In this document: piece by piece, positions 43,374-50,340 of the stretch | Layout of the letters: the number at the start of each line of letters is the position of its first letter | Numbering within the stretch: position 1 is the first letter of the stretch | Assembly: GCF_946187725.1 (NCBI RefSeq) | Contig: NZ_CAMHSK010000012.1 | Coordinates: forward strand, 18,367-82,366 | Length of the DNA stretch: 64,000 nucleotides | Reading direction: 5' to 3' | Source: an uncultured Treponema sp. | GTDB taxonomy: Bacteria; Spirochaetota; Spirochaetia; Treponematales; Treponemataceae | Program-made: the position numbers and the translations under genes | Notes under the pieces: model-generated | Database searches by the model: none | Seen by the model: the letters and a program-made list of their open reading frames with translations, nothing else | What the model was told of the DNA's origin: nothing

Positions 43374-44531
43374 ATGAAAAGATATTTTTTTAAATCATTT
43401 ATAACACAATGCACCGCAGCTTTTTTGGTTGCGGCTTCACTGGCTGGCTGTGCTTCTTCTCCACGCACTAATCCTTCATCAAAGCATTCCTTTGAGCTTA
43501 CAAGCGCGGAACACATTCTTTCGCAGATGACGACCGAGGAAAAAGTGGCTCAGCTTTTTATCATAACGCCGGAGCAGCTTGTGTCAGGCGTAATTCACGG
43601 CGCTCAAACCGAGCCGAATTCAGCACTTGCAAAGGCCGCCGAAAAATATCCTGTCGCCGGTTTCATTCTTTTTGCGCGGAACATAAAAAATCCTGCGCAA
43701 ACACGCACATTCACAAAATCCCTTTCATCGCTCACACCGATTCCTGCAATTCTTGCTATTGATGAGGAAGGCGGTCGGGTGGCACGGCTTGCACGGAACG
43801 AAAATTTCTTTCTTCCTAAGTTCAAGAGCATGGGTGCGGTAGGAAAATCAGGAAACATAGAAAATGCTCGCGGAGCAGGGCAAATCATCGGCTCATACCT
43901 TTCAACTTTCGGGTTTACAGTTGATTTTGCACCTGATGTCGATGTAAACACAAATCCGGAAAATATCGTTATCGGAGACCGTGCATTCGGTGAAAATCCT
44001 CAGCTTGTAGCCGATATGGCTGGTGCATTTTTAAACGGTCTGCATTCGACAGGCGTAAAAGGCTGCATTAAGCATTTTCCTGGTCACGGAGACACAAAAG
44101 GCGACACCCATGCGGAATATGTTGCTGTCACAAAGAACTGGGAAGAACTTAAAACCTGCGAGCTTATTCCTTTTAAACAGAATTTTGGGCTAACGGACTG
44201 CATCATGATTGCGCATGTAACCTGCACGGCTTTAGACAGTGTTTATCCTGCCTCTCTGTCTAGAAAACTCATCACTGATAAACTTCGCGGCGAGATGGGG
44301 TACAAAGGACTCATCTTGAGTGATGCGCTTGATATGGGGGCAATCGAAAAGAATTACGGCTCAGGGGAAGCAAGCGTTCTTGCATTTGAGGCCGGAAACG
44401 ACATTATTCTTATGCCGAAAGATTTTCATGCCGGCTATGAGGCTGTTCTTGAGGCAGTGCGTTCAGGCAGAATCAGCGAAGAGCGTCTTAATGAAAGCGT
44501 TATCAGAATTTTGCAGCTGAAAGGGTATTAA
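43374..44531 (+). CDS. nagZ: family 3 glycoside hydrolase lipoprotein, NagZ-like beta-N-acetylhexosaminidase
   Basis: 385 residues. A lipobox (LVAASLAGC) puts it on a membrane facing the periplasm or outside. The family 3 domain follows with IPAILAIDEEGGRVARL, the NagZ loop KHFPGHGDTKGDTHAEY carrying the general acid/base His, and the nucleophile D317 in ILSDALDMGAI. NagZ removes GlcNAc from murein fragments. The start at 43374 gives the signal peptide; an upstream in-frame ATG at 43290 would add an unlikely 28 residues. It is 17 bases before the NamZ-like gene, its functional partner in Bacillus clusters. Confidence 0.9.
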   Translation: MKRYFFKSFITQCTAAFLVAASLAGCASSPRTNPSSKHSFELTSAEHILSQMTTEEKVAQLFIITPEQLVSGVIHGAQTEPNSALAKAAEKYPVAGFILFARNIKNPAQTRTFTKSLSSLTPIPAILAIDEEGGRVARLARNENFFLPKFKSMGAVGKSGNIENARGAGQIIGSYLSTFGFTVDFAPDVDVNTNPENIVIGDRAFGENPQLVADMAGAFLNGLHSTGVKGCIKHFPGHGDTKGDTHAEYVAVTKNWEELKTCELIPFKQNFGLTDCIMIAHVTCTALDSVYPASLSRKLITDKLRGEMGYKGLILSDALDMGAIEKNYGSGEASVLAFEAGNDIILMPKDFHAGYEAVLEAVRSGRISEERLNESVIRILQLKGY

Positions 44532-44548
44532 AAACTTGTGGAGTTAAA

Positions 44549-45919
44549 ATGATTAAGAAGACTGCGTATTTTCTGCTACTGATGATTTGTTTTGCGGGCG
44601 TTCTGATTTTCACGGTCTGCACTTTGTCAAAATCGGCGGGCTACGGATTAAAATCCCGCGTAATTCTTGGTGATGAGCAGTTTGAGCAATATGAACCTCT
44701 TTTAAAAGACAAACGGGTCGCGCTCTTTTCAAATCATTCCGGTATCGTTGGTGACAAAATCACGCTTTCGGACGGAAGAATTCAGTATGGCGGTTTCGTA
44801 AGTTCTGCTGAAAACGATTTTTCACTCATTCCTTTTGGAAAAGACTTGTCGGGAAAATCCGTTTCTTATGGGGATCATGTCCTTGATTTGCTCATTTCCC
44901 ACGGAATTAATGTAACGACGATATTCTGCCCGGAGCATGGTTTTCGGGGCACAGAAGATGCGGGCACAATTATTGCAAACAGCGTCGATGAAAAAACGGG
45001 CGTTCCGATTCGTTCTCTTTATGAAGATGACATGAACCATACGATAAATCCAAAGAACATGGAGTTTTTTGATACGCTTGTCATAGACATTCAGGATGTC
45101 GGGCTTAGATACTACACTTATTACATTACGCTGTATTATCTTATTGATGAATGTGCAAAAAATCAAAAACAAGTCATAATCCTTGACCGTCCGAATCCGA
45201 ACGGCTTTTATGTAGACGGTGAAATTCTCAGGGATGAATGCAAATCCGGAGTGGGGCTGCTCCCGCTTCCGACGGTGCACGGCATGACTTTGGGTGAACT
45301 TGCCCTGATGATAAACGGCGAGGGATGGCTTTCGGCTGATAAAAATGCATGTGATCTCACGGTAATTCCCTGCAAAAATTACACTCATCAGACCAAATAC
45401 GCGCTCGTCCGTGCTCCTTCGCCCAACATCAAGGATATGCGCTCTGTGTATTTGTACGCTTCAACTTGCTTTTTTGAGAACACGATTGTTTCCATAGGGC
45501 GTGGCACTGATTTCCCCTTTGAAGTTTACGGAAGCCCTTGCTTTTTTGCACTTAGTGGCGCTGATTTTTCTTTTGAGCCGAAATCAATGCCTGGTGCTGT
45601 AAATCCGCCGTTTTTGGGCGAAAAATGCTATGGGATTGACCTTCGTTCAAAACCTATCGAAGAAATTTTTGCTGCAGGCTGCGACATTTCCTATCTTCTG
45701 GATGCGTACCATAAAGCAAAAATTGTCGGAAAAAAAACGAAATTCTGGGGAAGTCTCCGCTTAAAGAATTACTATTGGATAGACCTTTTAAGCGGCTCGT
45801 CAAAACTTCGGGAACAGGTTGAATCTGGACTTTCAGCCGAAGAAATAAAGAAAGGCTGGCAGAGCGACATTACAAGTTTTAGGAATCTTCGAAAGCCATA
45901 TCTTTTGTACGAAGAATAG
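44549..45919 (+). CDS. namZ: NamZ-like exo-beta-N-acetylmuramidase (DUF1343)
   Basis: 456 residues of the DUF1343 family, whose Bacillus member NamZ removes terminal MurNAc from murein chains. An N-terminal hydrophobic segment (about 5-27) is a signal or anchor. Motifs are VALFSNHSGIVGD, TTIFCPEHGFRGTEDAGT, IDIQDVGLRYYTY and DRPNPNGFYVDG. The catalytic Glu is probably in PEHGFRG. GGAG precedes the ATG, and it is cotranscribed with nagZ. Together the two exo-enzymes would strip MurNAc and GlcNAc alternately from glycan ends. Confidence 0.9.
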   Translation: MIKKTAYFLLLMICFAGVLIFTVCTLSKSAGYGLKSRVILGDEQFEQYEPLLKDKRVALFSNHSGIVGDKITLSDGRIQYGGFVSSAENDFSLIPFGKDLSGKSVSYGDHVLDLLISHGINVTTIFCPEHGFRGTEDAGTIIANSVDEKTGVPIRSLYEDDMNHTINPKNMEFFDTLVIDIQDVGLRYYTYYITLYYLIDECAKNQKQVIILDRPNPNGFYVDGEILRDECKSGVGLLPLPTVHGMTLGELALMINGEGWLSADKNACDLTVIPCKNYTHQTKYALVRAPSPNIKDMRSVYLYASTCFFENTIVSIGRGTDFPFEVYGSPCFFALSGADFSFEPKSMPGAVNPPFLGEKCYGIDLRSKPIEEIFAAGCDISYLLDAYHKAKIVGKKTKFWGSLRLKNYYWIDLLSGSSKLREQVESGLSAEEIKKGWQSDITSFRNLRKPYLLYEE

Positions 45920-45932
45920 TTGGGCTGAAAAA

Positions 45933-45977
45933 AAATCCCCGGTTTGAAAGAAAATTCTTCACAAACCAGGGATTTTT
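45933..45977 (+). terminator. terminator after the NagZ-NamZ unit
   Basis: AAATCCC-C-GGTTTG (45933-45946) pairs with CAAACC-A-GGGATTT (45962-45975), interrupted by one C/A mismatch, followed by T. The A-run on the left could also serve the minus direction. Confidence 0.8.
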
Positions 45978-46011
45978 CGTTTTGTTAGAAATTAGTTGTC
46001 TTTCTCAGAAT

Positions 46012-46080
46012 CGGGACGAGGAAGCAAAGCGACCAAAGTCCCGCTCTACAATTTCTGATTCCTAATTGCTAATTTTTCAT
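46012..46080. repeat. dispersed-repeat cluster between NamZ and fba
   Basis: CGGGAC (46012-46017) and GTCCCG (46038-46043) bracket a GAGGAAGCAAAGCGACC core, then TTTCTGATTCCTAATTGCTA (46052-46071) carries the reverse complement of the repeat found at the ilvB stop. The combination fits non-coding dispersed repeats. Confidence 0.5.
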
Positions 46081-46085
46081 TTCTA

Positions 46086-47084
46086 CTAGTCCAAAGCGTG
46101 TCCTGCGGAACCGAGAACTTCAACACATTTGTGCATATACATCTTTTTGAGCTCTTCGCGGGCTGGTGAGAGGTACTGGCGTGGGTCGAAGTCTCCCGGA
46201 TGTTCTGCAAGGTGGCGGCGGATTGCAGCTGTCATTGCGAGGCGTCCGTCTGAGTCGATGTTGATTTTGCAGACAGCTGATTTAGCTGCCTTGCGGAGCT
46301 GATCTTCTGGAATACCTACTGAATCAGGGATTTTTCCGCCGTACTGCTCGATGATTTTGACATATTCAACTGGAACTGAAGATGAACCGTGGAGAACGAT
46401 TGGGAAGCCAGGAAGCTGTTTTTCGATTGCCTCGAGAACATTGAATGCCAATGGTGGTGGAATAAGAACACCGTCTGGAGTGCGTGTGCACTGTGCCGGA
46501 GTGAATTTGCAGCGACCATGTGATGTACCGATAGAGATTGCGAGTGAGTCACAGCCTGTTTTTGAAGTGAAGTCTACAACTTCTTCTGGTTTTGTATATT
46601 TTGACTCTTCTGCAGCAACATCATCTTCTACGCCACCGAGAACGCCAAGCTCTGCTTCAACTGTTACATCGTGTGCATGAGCGTATTCAACAACTTTCTT
46701 TGTAAGGGCAACATTCTCATCATAAGGAAGTGCAGAACCGTCAATCATTACAGAAGAGAATCCGTTGTCGATACAGTCTTTTGCAACTTCGAAATTTGGG
46801 CCGTGGTCAAGGTGAAGAACGATTGGGATATCGCAGCCGAGTTCATGAGCGTATTCAACAGCACCGCGAGCCATGTTGCGGAGGATGTTTGCATTTGCAT
46901 ACTGGCGTGCACCCTTTGAAACCTGCAGAATTACAGGTGATTTAGCCTCAACACAAGCCATGATGATAGCCTGCATCTGCTCCATGTTGTTGAAATTGAA
47001 AGCCGGGATAGCATATCCGCCCTTCATAGCCTTTGCGAACATATCTTTTGTGTTCACCAATCCAAGTTCTTTGTAGCTAGTCAT
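46086..47084 (-). CDS. fba: class II fructose-bisphosphate aldolase
   Basis: Glycolytic zinc aldolase, 332 residues. Metal and substrate motifs are VLHLDHGPNFEVAKDCIDNG, FSSVMIDGSALPYDENV, VEAELGVLGGVEDD and ISIGTSHGRCKF, then VLHGSSSVP. The ATG at 47084 has AGGAG upstream and gives the usual N-terminus MTSYKELGLVNTKDMF; a longer frame to 47201 is rejected. The divergent flaA neighbours repeat an arrangement known from T. pallidum. Confidence 0.95.
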   Translation of the reverse strand: MTSYKELGLVNTKDMFAKAMKGGYAIPAFNFNNMEQMQAIIMACVEAKSPVILQVSKGARQYANANILRNMARGAVEYAHELGCDIPIVLHLDHGPNFEVAKDCIDNGFSSVMIDGSALPYDENVALTKKVVEYAHAHDVTVEAELGVLGGVEDDVAAEESKYTKPEEVVDFTSKTGCDSLAISIGTSHGRCKFTPAQCTRTPDGVLIPPPLAFNVLEAIEKQLPGFPIVLHGSSSVPVEYVKIIEQYGGKIPDSVGIPEDQLRKAAKSAVCKINIDSDGRLAMTAAIRRHLAEHPGDFDPRQYLSPAREELKKMYMHKCVEVLGSAGHALD

Positions 47085-47133
47085 AAAATCTCCTAAAATC
47101 CTTTGTATGGATTTGTTACAAACGGTATGCTCT

Positions 47134-47162
47134 ATACTATGTCGAAAACGCGATAAAATCAA
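47134..47162 (-). promoter_or_regulatory. candidate promoter for fba
   Basis: On the minus strand TTGATT and TAGTAT are 17 bases apart, with about 42 bases of leader. Confidence 0.55.
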
Positions 47163-47262
47163 GAAGATGACGCTTTTGTCTAATGTTTTTTTTGAAAACA
47201 ACTTTTCTTTTCCAATAATTAAAGGGATGTTGAAAAAAACGAAAAATACTCTTTCAAATTAT

Positions 47263-47291
47263 TTGACAAAGATGAGAGTAAGAAATATAAT
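47263..47291 (+). promoter_or_regulatory. perfect-consensus sigma-70 promoter for flaA
   Basis: TTGACA at 47263-47268, a 17-base spacer and TATAAT at 47286-47291 match the sigma-70 consensus fully. It predicts strong expression of the sheath proteins independent of the flagellar sigma factor and a leader of about 93 bases. Confidence 0.85.
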
Positions 47292-47301
47292 TAGAATGAT
47301 T

Positions 47302-47370
47302 TTTGTGCAGATATTGTTGAGTCTTGCCGATATTACAAAATATGGGTGTCTCTGCAAAAAGGCGCACAAA
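47302..47370 (+). other. structured 5' leader of the flaA mRNA
   Basis: TTTGTGC (47302-47308) can pair with GCACAAA (47364-47370), closing the leader just before the ribosome site AAGGAG. A competing helix, TGCAGA (47306-47311) with TCTGCA (47351-47356), shares bases with the first, so two exclusive folds are possible. Function is inferred only. Confidence 0.35.
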
Positions 47371-47390
47371 TAAATAAAAAGGAGTTTTGA

Positions 47391-48188
47391 ATGAAAAAGG
47401 GCGTAGTAGTCTTTACTGGTTTTGCATTTCTGCTTGCTTTCTCTGTTCCTGCAGTGGCGCAACCAAGCTCGAAGGCTGTAGAAACAAAAATCATTGATAA
47501 TTTTGACAATGTTGGTTCTCAGGATTATCAGGTTCCTGGCAGACTGGGTAGTAGCAACACAGAAGCTTACAATTGGACATGGGCAGTGCAGGCCAGCCAC
47601 TATATTGATAAGGAAAAGGGATTCCCAAAAATGGGATATTTCGAGGGTCAGCCGAATTCGCTCAAATATTTCAATAAAGAGGGTGAAACACCAAAGGTTC
47701 TTGGTGTTCAGACAAGCTATATCCGTAAGGGTGAACACTGGTTCGAAGTTTATCCAGAGAAAGATGGAAAACCTTTTGAGATTCCGTTCATCGGAACTGT
47801 AACTCAGATTGATTTCTGGGTTTGGGGTGCAAATTATCTTTACTTTATTGATCTTTTGGTTCGTGATGCAGATGGTCGTGTTTATACTCTTCCAGCAGGA
47901 AACCTTGCTTTCAACGGATGGCGCAATATAATTGTTCCGATTCCTTCAAGTGTACGCCAGCACTCACGCCTTCGCTCTGGTCCTGTTGCTATGACATTTG
48001 TCGGATTCCGAGTCCGCACAGATCCGGATGAGTATGTTGATGATTTCAACATCTTCTTCGATCAGCTCAAGTTCACTACAAATGCTTTGAGCGATGTTTT
48101 CGATGGATACGAACTTAAGAATATTGATTTTGGTGATTCAAGTTCAAGCGGAAGCACTTCATCATCATCACAAGGAGATGCTAAATAA
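47391..48188 (+). CDS. flaA: flagellar filament outer-layer protein FlaA (first copy)
   Basis: A periplasmic flagellar sheath protein of spirochaetes, 265 residues with a signal peptide (about 1-23, cleavage near AVAQ). FlaA-family strings are KVLGVQTSYIRKGEHWFEVY, IDFWVWGANYLYFIDLLV, LAFNGWRNIIVPIPSS and VGFRVRTDPDEY. It ends in a Ser/Gly-rich tail (about 250-262). AAGGAG precedes the ATG. The stop overlaps the next start by one base, so the two FlaA proteins are made together. Confidence 0.9.
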   Translation: MKKGVVVFTGFAFLLAFSVPAVAQPSSKAVETKIIDNFDNVGSQDYQVPGRLGSSNTEAYNWTWAVQASHYIDKEKGFPKMGYFEGQPNSLKYFNKEGETPKVLGVQTSYIRKGEHWFEVYPEKDGKPFEIPFIGTVTQIDFWVWGANYLYFIDLLVRDADGRVYTLPAGNLAFNGWRNIIVPIPSSVRQHSRLRSGPVAMTFVGFRVRTDPDEYVDDFNIFFDQLKFTTNALSDVFDGYELKNIDFGDSSSSGSTSSSSQGDAK

Positions 48189-48907
48189 TGAAAAAATTAC
48201 TTACAGCAGCCTTCGCACTGACACTTTCAGTAGCGCTTTTTGCTCAGGAAAACAATGAAAGCTTGGCTACGCCAGATCCAACTGTAATCGGTAATGACGC
48301 AGCCCGACAGGCTTTGCAGGAAATTTCGGTTGACCGATATGAACTTGAGGGAAGCTGGAATGCACATATTTCTCCGGATAACGGTGTCATTGGTGTTCGT
48401 CTTTTCAGCGGTAGCCCGATGGCAAAAGAGCCTCTTAAGGGAGAAGAAGATGTTGAGGATTCAAAAGTTCTCGGTGTAAAGGTTGAATTCTTCCGCCGTG
48501 GCTTGAATTCGTTCTTCGTAAAATCTGCTCGCCCGATTCCAATCGAGGGTATTACTAAGACAGTTTCTGTTTGGGTCGCTGGACGAAATATGGATCACCA
48601 GATGTATCTCCTTGTACAGGATTATAATGGTAACAATTTCGAACTATATTTGGGCTCACTTGGATTCTCTGGATGGAGAAAACTTTCTGTAGCAATTCCG
48701 CCAACTCCGGATGGAGAGCATGGAATTATTCAGAGTTCTGCTTACCATGGTGTTAAACCTGGTCTTCGCATCGTTGGATTCCGAATTGACTGTAACCCGA
48801 TGCTTGCTCGTGGTACATATTACTTGTATCTTGATGATCTTCGTGCTGTTACAGATCTTTACGATCTTCAGAACCGCGATGAAGATGATATTAACGATGA
48901 CTGGTAG
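48188..48907 (+). CDS. flaA: flagellar filament outer-layer protein FlaA (second copy)
   Basis: 239 residues, a divergent paralogue of the preceding protein. Signal peptide about 1-20 (ALTLSVALFAQ). The same order of motifs appears: KVLGVKVEFFRRGLNSFFVK, VSVWVAGRNMDHQMYLLVQD, LGFSGWRKLSVAIPPTP and IVGFRIDCNP. It lacks the Ser-rich tail. Heteromeric sheaths are known in treponemes. A terminator follows. Confidence 0.9.
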   Translation: MKKLLTAAFALTLSVALFAQENNESLATPDPTVIGNDAARQALQEISVDRYELEGSWNAHISPDNGVIGVRLFSGSPMAKEPLKGEEDVEDSKVLGVKVEFFRRGLNSFFVKSARPIPIEGITKTVSVWVAGRNMDHQMYLLVQDYNGNNFELYLGSLGFSGWRKLSVAIPPTPDGEHGIIQSSAYHGVKPGLRIVGFRIDCNPMLARGTYYLYLDDLRAVTDLYDLQNRDEDDINDDW

Positions 48908-48929
48908 TCTGTAAATCTGATTTATTAAG

Positions 48930-48966
48930 CCCCGTTGGATTTTTCTTCAGCGGGGTTGTTTTTTTT
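48930..48966 (+). terminator. terminator after the flaA pair
   Basis: CCCCGTTGGA (48930-48939) pairs with TTCAGCGGGG (48946-48955), including G-T wobbles, followed by TTGTTTTTTTT. Confidence 0.85.
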
Positions 48967-49035
48967 CTATAAACGACTTTTTCTGTAATTTTTATAATTT
49001 AATCAAATCCTTGTATGTTAATCTTTTTTCAAATG

Positions 49036-49044
49036 TGCTAGAAT
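49036..49044 (+). promoter_or_regulatory. extended -10 promoter before the FliG paralogue
   Basis: TGCTAGAAT is an extended -10 element ending 6 bases before the ATG. No Shine-Dalgarno sequence is present, so translation would start at or near the mRNA 5' end. Confidence 0.45.
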
Positions 49045-49050
49045 AATTTT

Positions 49051-50340
49051 ATGAATCTTAATAATTTCAGAGTCAATGCTTATAAGTCTAGTGGTGGTAA
49101 TGATTCTTCTGGAGATAAAAAGGTTATACAGAAACCGGTTTTTGAGAAAGTTTCCCATCAAACAGTAACCGATGAAGGAAAAAAAGATTTTTCCTCGAAT
49201 AAAAATAGAATTGATGAATTTTTTGATAAAAGATTTTTTCCTCAGCTAAATGATAAAAATTTTCAAGGAAATGAATCTGCTAAGATTGCGGCTAAAGCAC
49301 TTACATCTGGTGGATTGATAAAAGTTCCTGAGCAGCCAAAAGAAAAAGACGGCCGTGAAAATATTTATCGGCGCGTCGCAAAATTTCTTCTGCTTATTGG
49401 TGTTGATGAAGCTGCAAAAATTCTTCCTCATTTAAGTGATGAACAGACTGAAAAGATAATTCCTGAAATAGCATCAATCCGTTATGTTGAGCCTGAAGAA
49501 GCAAAGGAAATCCTTGAAGAATTCCAGGGACTTGTAAAGAAGGCTAGGGAAGAGGGTGGCGTTGATACAGCAAGGGCTATCCTTGAAAAAGCGTTCGGAA
49601 CCCATAAAGCGAGTGTTATTCTTGAAAAAACAGCCTCGCAGATTTCCGGCAAACCGTTTGAGTATCTTGAAGGTTCTGACAGTGACAGAGTTTCTCTTCT
49701 TTTGAAAGACGAATCCAATGCTGTTAAGGCCTTGGTTCTATCATATTTGAATCCTAAAATTTCTGCGCAGGTTATCAATTCTCTTGAAACATCAGATAAA
49801 AAAGATGTAATTATGCGTCTCGCAAAACTTACGAAAATATCTCCGGAAATTGTTCAGCGGGTAGATAAAGCACTTCAGGAAAAAATGAATCATCTTGCGA
49901 CTTCAAAATCGGACTCAATTGATGGAAAGAGTGTTCTCGCACAAATCTTAAAGCGTATGAGTCCTGAGGCTGAAGAGGGAATTCTTAATAATCTTGCTGA
50001 CGGTGATCCTGAGCTTGGTGAAGATTTGCGTGAACTTCTTTTTACTTCGGAAGATATTATCAATGCGGATGATCGTTTTATTCAGGATAAATTGCATAAT
50101 ATGGATGAAGAAGAAATCGCATATCTTATTGCGACAAAAGAAGAAAAGTTCCGCGAGAAAATTTTGGGGAATGTGTCTGAAAATCGACGGAAATCTATTC
50201 TTGAAACTGAAAATTTCCTCCATCCGATGCGAAAAAGTGATTGTGACAAGGCAACTGCTCAATTTTTTTCATCGTTACGGCGTGCGCATGAAGAAGGCAA
50301 ATTGTATATAAAAGGTAGGGATGACGAACTTTATGTCTAG
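49051..50340 (+). CDS. fliG1: FliG-type motor switch paralogue (FliG1-like)
   Basis: 429 residues aligning with the three FliG domains after a polar N-terminal extension of ~75. FliG-N/M: NIYRRVAKFLLLIGVDEAAK, ILPHLSDEQTEKIIPEIASI and GGVDTARAILEKAFG. The EHPQ motif of the middle domain is replaced by DESN (LLKDESNAVKALVLSYLNPK). FliG-C shows SPEAEEGILNNLADGDPEL and ADDRFIQDKLHNMDEEEIAY with some of the charged torque-helix residues. Spirochaetes typically have two FliG proteins; the one missing from classical switch operons is FliG1, which this resembles. Its end overlaps the next gene by 20 bases. Confidence 0.85.
   Translation: MNLNNFRVNAYKSSGGNDSSGDKKVIQKPVFEKVSHQTVTDEGKKDFSSNKNRIDEFFDKRFFPQLNDKNFQGNESAKIAAKALTSGGLIKVPEQPKEKDGRENIYRRVAKFLLLIGVDEAAKILPHLSDEQTEKIIPEIASIRYVEPEEAKEILEEFQGLVKKAREEGGVDTARAILEKAFGTHKASVILEKTASQISGKPFEYLEGSDSDRVSLLLKDESNAVKALVLSYLNPKISAQVINSLETSDKKDVIMRLAKLTKISPEIVQRVDKALQEKMNHLATSKSDSIDGKSVLAQILKRMSPEAEEGILNNLADGDPELGEDLRELLFTSEDIINADDRFIQDKLHNMDEEEIAYLIATKEEKFREKILGNVSENRRKSILETENFLHPMRKSDCDKATAQFFSSLRRAHEEGKLYIKGRDDELYV

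Noticed and set aside
47107..47373. 88-residue plus-strand frame between fba and flaA
   Set aside because: It covers the consensus flaA promoter and its leader, has no ribosome site and its residues look random.
47085..47390. Riboswitch in the fba-flaA gap
   Set aside because: Alternative helices exist, but no known riboswitch consensus was recognised; kept only as a candidate leader structure.
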